Positions 7,719 through 15,688 of a stretch of 27,085 nucleotides of DNA are shown in pieces; position 1 is the stretch's first letter; each line of letters starts with the position of its first letter. The notes below the pieces were generated by a model that did no database searches, was not told the origin of the DNA, and saw nothing but the letters and a program-made list of their open reading frames with translations. A program made the translations under genes and the position numbers. The DNA is taken from assembly GCA_963603285.1 (NCBI GenBank), contig CAVCMG010000038.1, positions 1-27,085 of the forward strand, given 5' to 3'. Source of the stretch: UBA11957 sp963603285. Its GTDB lineage: Bacteria; Bacillota; Clostridia; Lachnospirales; Lachnospiraceae.

Positions 7719-8660
7719 ATGCCGTTTAATCGTAAACCACAGAAGTTTAACGCACAGATCAAAGCAGTAGAGATCGGCGTTGGCGAAAAAGCCATCAAAA
7801 TCGGCGGTGAGAGCGTTCTGCCGTTCTACACATTTGATGGAGATATGGGAAACACTCCGAAGGTAGGCGTTGAGATCTCTGATATGGGTCTTGAGAATGC
7901 TGTACCTGGTCTGGTTTCTTATTATGAAGGATGCAATACTCCGGCTGAGATGGCTAAAAAGGCAGCTCAGATGGAAGGTGCTGATTTCGTAGCTCTGTGT
8001 CTGGAAGGCGGAGATCCGAACGGAGCTAACAAATCTACAGAGGAACTCGTAGCTATCGCTAAGGAAGTAGCGGATGCTATCGATCTGCCGTTAGTAGTAG
8101 AAGGATGTAAGAATGTAGAGAAGGATTCTGAACTGCTTGTCAAAGTAGCAGAAGCTCTGCAGGGAAAGAACGTCCTGATCCTTGCCGCAAAAGAAGAGAA
8201 CTACAAGGCTATCGGTGCCGCTGCCGGTCTGGCTTATAACCAGAAGGTAGGTGCTGAGTCTGCTGTAGATATCAACCTTGCAAAACAGTTAAATGTCGTT
8301 ATGACACAGCTCGGTGTTAAGCCGGAGAGCGTTGTCATGAACGTTGGTACAGCCGCTGTTGGTTATGGTTATGAGTACGTAGTTTCTACTATGGACCGTA
8401 TCAAAGCTGCTGCACTTTCCCAGGGTGATACCACCCTGCAGATGCCGATTATCACTCCTGTATCTTCAGAGACATGGGGCGTTAAAGAGTCCCTGGCTGA
8501 AGAAGCTGATGCTCCGGAATGGGGTTCCCGCGAAGAGAGAGGTATTTCCATGGAGATCCAGACAGCTGCCGCTGACCTGGTATCCGGTTCCAATGCCGTT
8601 ATCTTGAGACATCCTCAGTCTGTTGCAACAATCGCAAAGATGATCAAAGAATTAGCATAA
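7719..8660 (+). CDS. acsD: Corrinoid iron-sulfur protein small subunit (CO dehydrogenase/ACS delta subunit)
   Basis: This 313-residue TIM-barrel subunit pairs with AcsC to form the corrinoid iron-sulfur protein that carries the methyl group from methyl-THF to AcsB. The family N-terminus is recognisable (MPFNRKPQKFNAQIKAVEIG, then GGESVLPFYTFDGDMGN), as are the CLEGGDPN segment (about 94-101) and the C-terminal AVILRHPQSV. Length matches AcsD. AAAGGAGG lies just upstream. The stop is 16 bases before acsC, consistent with 1:1 expression of the two subunits. Confidence 0.94.
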   Translation: MPFNRKPQKFNAQIKAVEIGVGEKAIKIGGESVLPFYTFDGDMGNTPKVGVEISDMGLENAVPGLVSYYEGCNTPAEMAKKAAQMEGADFVALCLEGGDPNGANKSTEELVAIAKEVADAIDLPLVVEGCKNVEKDSELLVKVAEALQGKNVLILAAKEENYKAIGAAAGLAYNQKVGAESAVDINLAKQLNVVMTQLGVKPESVVMNVGTAAVGYGYEYVVSTMDRIKAAALSQGDTTLQMPIITPVSSETWGVKESLAEEADAPEWGSREERGISMEIQTAAADLVSGSNAVILRHPQSVATIAKMIKELA

Positions 8661-8676
8661 GCAGGAGGATAACAAA

Positions 8677-10035
8677 ATGGCATTAAATGGTATTCAGATT
8701 TTTAAATTAACACCAAAGAAAAACTGTAAAGAATGCGGATGCCCGACCTGTATGGCTTTCTCTATGAAGGTTGCCCAGGGTGCTATGGACATTTCCGCTT
8801 GTCCGCATATGTCCGCTGAGGCTCTGGAATCTCTTTCCGCAGCAACAGCTCCGCCGATGAAGAGCATCAAGGTTGGTACCGGCGATGCTGAGTATACACT
8901 GGGCGGTGAGACTGTTCTTTACAGACATGAGAAAACATTTGTCAGCAAGACAAGATACGCTGTATCCATCTGCAGTGGTATGGATGATGCTACGATCGAT
9001 GCAAAGATCGCAGAGGCTGGCAAAGTAGATTACGATCGTATCGGTGAGCAGATGCATGTTGAGATGATGTATGTAAACTGCCAGGAAGGCACAGCTGCCG
9101 ACAGATACGTTGAGATCGTTAAGAAAGCTGCCGCTACAGGCAAGACACTTGTACTGGGCGTAAAAGACGCAGAAATCGCTAAGGCTGCTCTGGAAGTATG
9201 CAAGGACGCCAAGCCGGTATTAAACGGTGCTGACGCTTCCAACTATGCTGAGATGAGCGCTGTAGCCACAGCTGCAGGCGTTGCACTGGGTGTTTCCGGT
9301 GCCAACCTGGACGAGCTGTATGATACCGTTGCTGCACTTGAAAAAGCCGGCAATAAAGAGCTGATCATCGACACCACAGGTGCTACCATCAAAGAAACCT
9401 TTGAGAACACCGTACAGGTACGTCGTGCTGCCCTGAAGAACGAGGATAGAACCTTTGGTTATCCGTCCATCGTTAATGTATCTGCCCTGACAAAGGACGA
9501 CAGATACATGGCACAGGCTCTTGCTTCTGTATTCACAATGAAATACGGTTCCATCGTTGTTCTTCCGGAAATGAACTACGCTGACGCACTGCCGCTGTTC
9601 GGCCTTCGTCAGAACGTCTTCACAGATCCGCAGAAGCCGATGAAGGTTGCACCGGGCATTTACCCGTTAAACGGTGCAGACGAGAACTCCATCATCATCA
9701 CCACCGTAGACTTCGCTCTGACATACTTCGTAGTATCCGGCGAGCTGGAGAGATCCGGTGTTCCGATGAACCTGGTTATCAACGATGCAGGCGGACTTTC
9801 CGTTCTGACTTCCTGGGCTGCAGGTAAATTCTCCTCAGGATCCATCGCTAAGTTCTTCCAGGAGGAGATCGAACCGAAGCTGAAATGTAGAAAGATGATC
9901 ATTCCGGGTAAGGTTGCCGTTCTGAAAGGCGATCTGGAAGCCAAACTTCCGGGCTGGGAGATCATTGTTGCTCCGCGTGAGGCAGTTGAGCTGGTTAAGT
10001 TCTTCAAGGATATGCAGGCAAACGGCGAACTGTAA
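8677..10035 (+). CDS. acsC: Corrinoid iron-sulfur protein large subunit (CO dehydrogenase/ACS gamma subunit)
   Basis: This 452-residue subunit binds the cobamide and one [4Fe4S] cluster. The four cluster cysteines are Cys17, Cys20, Cys25 and Cys42, the same numbering as in Moorella AcsC; an extra Cys22 lies in between. A TIM-barrel domain and a C-terminal cobalamin-binding Rossmann domain (about 330-445) follow. The LTSWAAGK and GKVAVLKGDLE segments are typical. AGGAGG lies about 8 bases before the ATG. It is translated in tandem with acsD and ends 103 bases before acsE. Confidence 0.95.
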   Translation: MALNGIQIFKLTPKKNCKECGCPTCMAFSMKVAQGAMDISACPHMSAEALESLSAATAPPMKSIKVGTGDAEYTLGGETVLYRHEKTFVSKTRYAVSICSGMDDATIDAKIAEAGKVDYDRIGEQMHVEMMYVNCQEGTAADRYVEIVKKAAATGKTLVLGVKDAEIAKAALEVCKDAKPVLNGADASNYAEMSAVATAAGVALGVSGANLDELYDTVAALEKAGNKELIIDTTGATIKETFENTVQVRRAALKNEDRTFGYPSIVNVSALTKDDRYMAQALASVFTMKYGSIVVLPEMNYADALPLFGLRQNVFTDPQKPMKVAPGIYPLNGADENSIIITTVDFALTYFVVSGELERSGVPMNLVINDAGGLSVLTSWAAGKFSSGSIAKFFQEEIEPKLKCRKMIIPGKVAVLKGDLEAKLPGWEIIVAPREAVELVKFFKDMQANGEL

Positions 10036-10047
10036 TTGTACCTTAGA

Positions 10048-10076
10048 CGTATCCGCACAGCTTTTGTGCGGATGCG
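10048..10076 (+). other. Perfect intergenic hairpin without U-tract between acsC and acsE
   Basis: A 12-bp stem (10048-10059 with 10065-10076, one G-U pair) has a 5-base loop. CTTAAAAC follows, so no terminator T-run is present. It is the third hairpin of this type in the acs operon and begins 12 bases after the acsC stop. Confidence 0.7.
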
Positions 10077-10138
10077 CTTAAAACAGCAGTCAGCAAATGC
10101 GGACCGCTGCAAAAAAAAGATATAAGGAGTACTAAAAA

Positions 10139-10924
10139 ATGAGCAAATTTATCGTAATTGGTGAGAGAATCTCCGTAACCGCTCCGGCCATCAACAGAGC
10201 ATTCAGTGAGAAAGATCCGGAACCGATCCTGACAAGAGCAAGACAGCAGCTGGAAGCTGGTGCTTACTACCTGGACGTTAATATCGGACCGGCAGAGGGT
10301 AACGGTGAAGAGCTGATGAAATGGGCTGTAGAGCTCCTGCAGGGTGAATTCGATAACGTTCCGCTGGCACTGGATACAGCTAACAAGAAAGCTATCGAAG
10401 CAGGTATCTCCGTATACAACCGTTCCAAAGGTAAACCGATCGTTAACTCTGCAGATGCTGCAGGACGTATCGAGTACGTTGACCTTGCAGCTGCTAACGA
10501 TGCTATCGTTATCGCACTGTGCAACGGCGAAGGTATTGCCAAAGACAATGATGAGCGTATGATGTACTGCCAGACTCTTCTTGAGAGAGGTATGGAGCAT
10601 GGTATGGAAGCTACAGATCTGTGGTTCGATCCGCTGTTCCTGGTAACAAAGGGTATGCAGGACAAACAGATGGATATTCTTGAGTGTATCAAGATGTTCT
10701 CTGATATGGGTCTGAACTCTACAGGTGGTCTGTCCAACAACTCCAACGGTATGCCGAAGAACATCAGACCGATCATGGACTCCGCTATGGTAGCCATGGC
10801 TATGATGCAGGGTCTGACATCTGCTATCGTTAACCCGAACGACCTGAGACTGATGGAGACCATCAAGTCCTGTGACGTTATCAAGAACAATACTCTGTAC
10901 GCAGATTCCTATCTGGAGCTGTAA
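10139..10924 (+). CDS. acsE: 5-methyltetrahydrofolate:corrinoid iron-sulfur protein methyltransferase AcsE
   Basis: This 261-residue pterin-binding TIM barrel (family length) transfers the N5-methyl of methyl-THF to Co(I) of the AcsC/AcsD protein. Family features are IGERIS at the N-terminus, LDVNIGP (45-51), the pterin-binding acid in LALDTAN (Asp79), IVNS (Asn103), WFDP (Asp164) and GLSN (Asn200). Asp79, Asn103, Asp164 and Asn200 align with Moorella Asp75, Asn96, Asp160 and Asn199. AAGGAGT precedes the ATG. It is the last gene before a strong terminator and so the end of the main acs unit. Confidence 0.95.
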   Translation: MSKFIVIGERISVTAPAINRAFSEKDPEPILTRARQQLEAGAYYLDVNIGPAEGNGEELMKWAVELLQGEFDNVPLALDTANKKAIEAGISVYNRSKGKPIVNSADAAGRIEYVDLAAANDAIVIALCNGEGIAKDNDERMMYCQTLLERGMEHGMEATDLWFDPLFLVTKGMQDKQMDILECIKMFSDMGLNSTGGLSNNSNGMPKNIRPIMDSAMVAMAMMQGLTSAIVNPNDLRLMETIKSCDVIKNNTLYADSYLEL

Positions 10925-10957
10925 TCAGATCCTACATAGTAGTGAAGATGTAAATCT

Positions 10958-10990
10958 GGCGCAGCGGGTTCTCCCTGCTGCGCCTTTTTT
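10958..10990 (+). terminator. Rho-independent terminator after acsE
   Basis: An 11-bp GC-rich stem (10958-10968 with 10973-10984, one bulged T at 10976) has a TTCT loop and is followed by six T residues (10985-10990). This is the first canonical terminator in the acetyl-CoA pathway region. No good promoter is visible between it and acsV, so some readthrough is likely. Confidence 0.88.
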
Positions 10991-11019
10991 AAAACTGCTG
11001 GCATTTCCCGCCAGAAATC

Positions 11020-11039
11020 AACAGATTGTAAAATCTGTT
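11020..11039 (+). other. Hairpin with GUAA (GNRA) loop in the acsV leader
   Basis: A perfect 8-bp stem, 11020-11027 with 11032-11039, encloses GUAA, a GNRA-type tetraloop. It ends 32 bases before the acsV start codon. It may protect the 5' end or bind a regulator. No -35/-10 pair with proper spacing was found around it. Confidence 0.5.
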
Positions 11040-11071
11040 TCTATGTATACAGAAAAGAGGAACGAGAATCT

Positions 11072-13000
11072 ATGTATAAGGTGACCTTTACGTTCGAAAG
11101 TGGAGAAGCAGTAGAGGCGTATGCCACTTCCGGCGAGAATCTTCTCGAAGTAGCGAGAAAAACAAATGTTGCGATTGATGCTCCCTGTTCCGGTAACGCC
11201 GTCTGTGGTAAGTGCCGTGTAAAGCTTGTTGGAGGCAGTGTTGCATCCAAAAAGTCATCCCATATTTCTGAGGAAGAATATGCCCAGGGCTGGAGACTGG
11301 CCTGTGCCAGTACAGTAGACGCTGACTGTACCGTACTTGTGCCGGATATCGCATCTGCTTATAAGAGCAGAATGAAAGTTGCGGATTTGAGTTCCAATGA
11401 CGAAATAAAGATATTTGAGACAGCAAAGCAGGAGATCAGTGGCGCAGGTATTGAATTTTCCAATAATCTGTCCAGAATTCATGTAAAAATGAACGTGCCG
11501 ACGCTGGATGATACCATGCCGGACAATGAGCGCCTGATGCGTGCCATCAAAGCGCAGGAGGGTGTGGAATATGTACAGCTTCCGTACAATGTTATGCGCA
11601 AGCTGCCGAATACACTTCGCGAAAGTGATTTTTCCGTACAATGTGTGATCGCAAAGACAGGCAATAGGGTCTATGTCTACGATATTTTCCCGGAAAATGA
11701 TGAATCAGCAATCTGTGGGCTGGCTATCGATATCGGTACTACGACGGTGTCTGCCCTGATCATAGATATGGAAAACGGTACGATTCTGGGTAAAGCTTCT
11801 GCCGGTAACGGTCAGATCCGTTACGGTGCAGACGTTATCAACCGTATCATCGAGTCCCAGAAGGACAACGGTATCAAAAAGCTGCAGGATGCGGTGATCA
11901 AGGAGACCATCAACCCGATGATTGTCCAGATGTGCAAGAGTGCCGGTATCAAGACGAAGCAGATCTACCGTATGTGCGTGGCCGGTAACTCCACGATGAA
12001 CCATCTGTTTGCCGGTATCGATGCGAATCCGTTGCGTATGGAGCCGTATATCCCTACATTTTTCAAGACAAACTCGCTGTATGCCCGTGATCTTGGTATT
12101 ACTGTACATCCTGACGCCCATATCATCATTGCACCGAATATCGGCAGCTATGTGGGCGGCGATATCACAGCCGGTACGCTGGTCAGCATGATCTGGAACC
12201 GTCCGGAATTCTCTCTGTTTATCGACCTTGGTACGAACGGTGAGCTGGTATTTGGTAATTCCGATTTCATGATGAGCTGTGCATGTTCTGCAGGTCCCGC
12301 CTTTGAGGGTGGTGACATCAGCTGTGGTATGCGTGCTACAGACGGTGCAGTAGAAGCCTGCAAGATCGATAAAGAGACGATGGAGCCGACACTGACGATT
12401 GTCGGTGATCCGGGCACAAAGCCGGTCGGTATCTGTGGTTCCGGTATTATCGATGTGATCTGTGAGCTGTATCTGAACGGCATTATCAACCCGAAAGGCA
12501 AATTCGTCCGTGAAGGTAAGCGAATCAAGCATGACAAATATGGTATGGGTAGCTACGTGCTGGCCTTTGAAGAAGAGGCAGGTTCGATCAAGGACGTCGA
12601 GATCACAGAGGTAGATATCGACAACTTTATACGTGCCAAGGGTGCGATTTTCTCCGCGATCCGTACGATGCTGACCGCGCTGGATTTCGATATTTCGATG
12701 ATCGATGATGTGTATGTTGCCGGTGGTATCGGCAGCGGTATCAATATGCGCAATGCGGTCAATATCGGTATGTTCCCGGATATTCCGATCGAAAAGTTCC
12801 ATTATATCGGTAACTCTTCCCTGTCCGGTGCCTACACCATGCTGCTTTCCAAAGAAGCAGAAAAGAAAACTTATGAATTAGCGCAGAATATGACATACAT
12901 GGAGCTGAGTACAGTGCCGGGCTATATGGATGAATTTGTAGCCTGCTGTTTCCTGCCACATACCGATGCAGGTCTGTTCCCGTCTGTCGAGCTTCGCTAG
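11072..13000 (+). CDS. acsV: Corrinoid activation/regeneration protein AcsV (reductive activator, ASKHA family)
   Basis: This 642-residue protein uses ATP to return oxidised Co(II) of the corrinoid iron-sulfur protein to Co(I). The N-terminal plant-type [2Fe2S] ferredoxin domain (1-90) has Cys39, Cys45, Cys48 and Cys78. A linker follows, and then an ASKHA-type ATPase domain beginning with AIDIGTTTVSALI near residue 216; FIDLGTNGELV and GSGIIDV are the later phosphate and adenosine motifs. This order matches RACo/AcsV, described as DUF4445-containing. It lies beyond the acsE terminator and is followed after 11 bases by the DUF3786 gene, so the two form their own small unit. An AGAGGAACGAG ribosome site precedes the ATG. 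Confidence 0.93.
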   Translation: MYKVTFTFESGEAVEAYATSGENLLEVARKTNVAIDAPCSGNAVCGKCRVKLVGGSVASKKSSHISEEEYAQGWRLACASTVDADCTVLVPDIASAYKSRMKVADLSSNDEIKIFETAKQEISGAGIEFSNNLSRIHVKMNVPTLDDTMPDNERLMRAIKAQEGVEYVQLPYNVMRKLPNTLRESDFSVQCVIAKTGNRVYVYDIFPENDESAICGLAIDIGTTTVSALIIDMENGTILGKASAGNGQIRYGADVINRIIESQKDNGIKKLQDAVIKETINPMIVQMCKSAGIKTKQIYRMCVAGNSTMNHLFAGIDANPLRMEPYIPTFFKTNSLYARDLGITVHPDAHIIIAPNIGSYVGGDITAGTLVSMIWNRPEFSLFIDLGTNGELVFGNSDFMMSCACSAGPAFEGGDISCGMRATDGAVEACKIDKETMEPTLTIVGDPGTKPVGICGSGIIDVICELYLNGIINPKGKFVREGKRIKHDKYGMGSYVLAFEEEAGSIKDVEITEVDIDNFIRAKGAIFSAIRTMLTALDFDISMIDDVYVAGGIGSGINMRNAVNIGMFPDIPIEKFHYIGNSSLSGAYTMLLSKEAEKKTYELAQNMTYMELSTVPGYMDEFVACCFLPHTDAGLFPSVELR

Positions 13001-13011
13001 ATTGGAGCAAT

Positions 13012-13650
13012 ATGGAATTAAATTACGAAAAAGACAATCTCGAACGTATGCCCATGGAGCATTACATGGAAAAGTATGCCGCCATGGATCCGGAGGCTGC
13101 TGCAGCCCGCTGTAATATTCCCTATGACAGTGAGAAGCAGCTGTTTACAATCCACATGATGGGATATAAGTATACCGTCAGCTGGCCGGCGTTTGAGGTA
13201 ACACCGCTGACCCCGGACAAGAAGTACTATGTGCTTCGCGACATGGGTAAGGCAAAGATCCTGGTGATGCGTTATCTGCTCGAAGGCAGTGCAGCGCCTT
13301 CTACCGGCAAATTCCTGACTTACCGGGAGATACCGTGGTGTGAGGTCTATTATAAGCAGTTTTCGGGCCGCTGCCTGAGCCGTCTGGCGTTTGGCTTTGG
13401 TTTCAAGCTGGATGCCTTTAATAAAGCGATGGAGGAAGTGGGTGGTAAAGCCTTAAATTATGGCGATGCCGGTTACGAATTTGAGCTTTTGAACGGTCTG
13501 TATATGCGTTTTGCATTGTGGGCCGGAGATGATGAGTTCCCGCCGTCCTCCCAGATTCTGTTTTCCGATAATTTCCCGGTGGCTTTCCATGGGGAAGATA
13601 TGACAGTCTGTGGGGATGTGTCCATCGGCACAGCCAAGGCCGTTGTCTGA
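13012..13650 (+). CDS. DUF3786 protein of unknown function, coupled to acsV
   Basis: A 212-residue soluble protein with no signal peptide or membrane segment. I recognise the DUF3786 type from the PYDSEKQLFTIHMMGYKYTVSWP region (within residues 36-60), the LMRYLLEGS-like helix and the GDDEFPPSSQILFSDNF block near the C-terminus. No catalytic motif or cysteine cluster is visible, though the last motif is strongly conserved in the family as I recall it. It starts 11 bases after acsV with a TTGGAGC site, and a terminator follows, so it is transcribed with acsV. A role in corrinoid handling or corrinoid protein activation is inferred from that link only. Confidence 0.75.
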   Translation: MELNYEKDNLERMPMEHYMEKYAAMDPEAAAARCNIPYDSEKQLFTIHMMGYKYTVSWPAFEVTPLTPDKKYYVLRDMGKAKILVMRYLLEGSAAPSTGKFLTYREIPWCEVYYKQFSGRCLSRLAFGFGFKLDAFNKAMEEVGGKALNYGDAGYEFELLNGLYMRFALWAGDDEFPPSSQILFSDNFPVAFHGEDMTVCGDVSIGTAKAVV

Positions 13651-13747
13651 AAAACCACAGAAAAACACAGAATTACATAGGAAGAGACATGGAAAAACAG
13701 TGGATTTTCCAAATGTACTATATGTGACAAAAAAATAATGATTTTTG

Positions 13748-13779
13748 AGGAGGTTGTACAAATTACAGCCTCCTTTTTT
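13748..13779 (+). terminator. Rho-independent terminator after the acsV-DUF3786 unit
   Basis: A 10-bp stem (13748-13757 with 13765-13774, one G-U pair) with a 7-base loop runs into TTTTT. It lies about 100 bases after the DUF3786 stop and before the fchA promoter. Confidence 0.85.
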
Positions 13780-13827
13780 GTATACTATAACGAACATAAC
13801 AGAGGGTATATGTTGATATTTACATAA

Positions 13828-13856
13828 TTGACAGATGGATTTTGGTAGGTTATGAT
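13828..13856 (+). promoter_or_regulatory. Consensus sigma-A promoter of fchA-folD
   Basis: A perfect -35 box TTGACA (13828-13833), a 17-bp spacer, and -10 box TATGAT (13851-13856). Transcription would start near 13863, leaving a leader of about 50 bases. It separates the folate genes from the acs units upstream. Confidence 0.85.
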
Positions 13857-13914
13857 AGTACAAGCTTGTGAAAAATTTCATAAAATATATTAAGTCATAC
13901 ATGAGGAGGACACT

Positions 13915-14544
13915 ATGAGTTTTTCTGAAAAATCCTGTAGAGAGTTTGTCGAAGTACTGGCTTCCAAAGCCCCGGTTCCGGGCGGCGGCGGTGCAAGTGC
14001 CCTGACCGGAGCCCTTGCAGCAGCCCTTGCCAATATGGTCGGCAGTCTGACAGTAGGTAAGAAAAAATATGCCGCAGTCGAAGAAGAGATGATCGAACTG
14101 CAGCGCAAGATGACAAAGATCCAGAACGATTTCCTGCAGCTGATCGAGCGTGATGCCGAGGTCTTCAAACCGCTGGCCAAGGCCTATGGTATGCCGACCA
14201 ACACAGAAGAGGAGATTGCGGAGAAGGAGCATGTCATGCAGCATGTCCTCTGGGAGGCATGTCAGGTGCCGATGGAGATCATGGAGAAATGCTGTGAGGC
14301 CATGGTCATGATCCGTGAGTTCGCCGATAAGGGTTCCGTTATGGTGCTCAGTGATGCCGGTGTAGCCGCTGCATTATGTAAGGCAGCTTTACAGGGTGCC
14401 AGCTTAAACGTTTATGTCAATACGAAGTCAATGAAGGATCAGCTGCAGGCCGGTGTGCTGAATGCCAAGGCCGATGCCATGCTGGTTAAGTACAGCGCCC
14501 TTGCTGACGCGATCTATTACGATACGATGTGCCGCTTAAAATAA
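13915..14544 (+). CDS. fchA: Methenyltetrahydrofolate cyclohydrolase, FchA type (cyclodeaminase/cyclohydrolase family)
   Basis: This 209-residue all-helical protein of the formiminotransferase-cyclodeaminase superfamily in acetogens interconverts 10-formyl-THF and 5,10-methenyl-THF. Typical features are the glycine-rich APVPGGGGASALTGALAAAL motif (within residues 21-42), ANMVGSLTVGKKKY, the RDAEVFKPL segment and the SDAGVAAALCKAALQGA helix near the C-terminus. GAGGAGG sits about 8 bases upstream of the ATG. It is followed by a FolD-like gene that lacks cyclohydrolase residues, which makes this the main cyclohydrolase of the pair. A cyclodeaminase acting on formimino-THF in purine or histidine breakdown is the alternative, but the context favours the acetogenic role. 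Confidence 0.9.
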   Translation: MSFSEKSCREFVEVLASKAPVPGGGGASALTGALAAALANMVGSLTVGKKKYAAVEEEMIELQRKMTKIQNDFLQLIERDAEVFKPLAKAYGMPTNTEEEIAEKEHVMQHVLWEACQVPMEIMEKCCEAMVMIREFADKGSVMVLSDAGVAAALCKAALQGASLNVYVNTKSMKDQLQAGVLNAKADAMLVKYSALADAIYYDTMCRLK

Positions 14545-14631
14545 GCCGTACAGGATCGTTTTGTCCGCACAGCGGAGGAAGGCAGGGGAGGAAACCTGCA
14601 TATATTAAATAAGAAAGAATGGGAAATACAT

Positions 14632-15483
14632 ATGGCAAAACAGTTTTTAGGAAAAGAAGTAGTAGCTGCATTAAATGAGCGGATCATGGCAGATGCTGCC
14701 GCATTAAAGGAAAAGGGTGTGACACCGACACTGGGTATCGTACGTGTCGGCGAGCGTGAGGATGATCTTTCCTATGAGAGAGGAGCCACCAAGCGCTGTG
14801 AAAAGCTGGGTGTGGCTTTTGAAAAGTTCCTGCTCCCGGCAGACTGCACACAGGAAGAGCTGATGGCCGTGATCGACAAGGTCAATAAAGACGATCATAT
14901 CCATGGTGTGCTGATGTTCAGACCGCTGCCGAAGCATCTCGATGAGGCCGCAGTGATCAAAGCGCTGGATCCGGAGAAGGATGTAGACGGCATCACCGAC
15001 GGTTCCATGGTCGGCGTATTTGCCGGTACAGACCAGGGCTTCCCGCCGTGTACACCGCAGGCCTGCATGGAGATCCTGGATCATTACGGCGTTGACTGTA
15101 CAGGCAAAAAGGCCGTTGTTGTCGGCCGTAGCCTTGTTGTCGGCAAACCGGCCGCTATGATGCTGATCAAAAAGAATGCTACCGTGACCGTATGCCACAC
15201 CAGAACGGTGGATATGCCGTCCGTAGTCAAAGAGGCTGATATTGTGATCGTAGCCGCCGGCCGTGCCGGTGTTGTGGATGCCAGCTATGTACGCGAGGGC
15301 CAGATCATTATTGACGTCGGTATCAATGTCAATGCAGAAGGTAAGCTCTGTGGTGATGTGGATTATGCCAGCGTAGAGCCGATCGTAGAAGCGATCACCC
15401 CGGTGCCGGGCGGTGTTGGCAGTGTGACGACCTCCGTACTGGTCGGCCATGTCGTAGAGGCAGCCAAACGCAGATGTAAATGA
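14632..15483 (+). CDS. folD: FolD-family methylenetetrahydrofolate dehydrogenase, probably monofunctional
   Basis: This 283-residue FolD homologue has the PCTPQACMEIL substrate motif, the Rossmann segment VVGRSLVVGKPAAMMLI, the CHTRT strand and the C-terminal TPVPGGVGSVTTSVL. Dehydrogenase residues such as Asp in KDVDGI are kept. An ungapped comparison with bifunctional FolD (Y-x3-K-x-K and LVQLPLP motifs) keeps Tyr48, but the cyclohydrolase lysine is Ala52 and the partner glutamine is Phe96. Loss of this lysine is known to abolish cyclohydrolase activity in the human enzyme while dehydrogenase remains. With fchA 87 bases upstream, the protein most likely only interconverts methylene- and methenyl-THF. 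The cofactor (NAD or NADP) cannot be told from the sequence by eye. Confidence 0.92.
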   Translation: MAKQFLGKEVVAALNERIMADAAALKEKGVTPTLGIVRVGEREDDLSYERGATKRCEKLGVAFEKFLLPADCTQEELMAVIDKVNKDDHIHGVLMFRPLPKHLDEAAVIKALDPEKDVDGITDGSMVGVFAGTDQGFPPCTPQACMEILDHYGVDCTGKKAVVVGRSLVVGKPAAMMLIKKNATVTVCHTRTVDMPSVVKEADIVIVAAGRAGVVDASYVREGQIIIDVGINVNAEGKLCGDVDYASVEPIVEAITPVPGGVGSVTTSVLVGHVVEAAKRRCK

Positions 15484-15550
15484 TAAGAAAAGCCGGAGCC
15501 TGTTTTTGCAGGTGATGGCAAAGTACAGAGAAAAACTTCGCAGTTCTTCA

Positions 15551-15587
15551 GAATCAGCGGGAAAATGTCACATTTTTCCGCTGATTT
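15551..15587 (+). terminator. Long stable hairpin after folD, probable terminator
   Basis: A 17-bp stem (15551-15567 with 15571-15587, two G-U pairs) has a 3-base loop. It lies about 70 bases after the folD stop and before the promoter of the next gene. The bases after it (ATTACATAG) are not a proper T-run, though the arm itself ends in TTT, so termination efficiency is uncertain. Confidence 0.6.
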
Positions 15588-15610
15588 ATTACATAGTTAT
15601 TAAAAAAATA

Positions 15611-15639
15611 TTGCGCAAATGCAGGGTCTGTACTATAAT
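15611..15639 (+). promoter_or_regulatory. Sigma-A promoter of the secreted lysozyme-like gene
   Basis: A -35 box TTGCGC (15611-15616), a 17-bp spacer, and consensus -10 TATAAT (15634-15639). The start point would be near 15646, about 43 bases before the ATG at 15689. This supports that ATG over the longer frame from 15506. Confidence 0.75.
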
Positions 15640-15688
15640 AGGACATAGATTTATAAAAAATGTTCACACTTTAGTTGAGGTACAGGAT

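Noticed and set aside
15506..15688. N-terminal extension of the lysozyme-like protein
   Set aside because: It would include a 17-bp hairpin and the consensus promoter, and would put the signal peptide internally.
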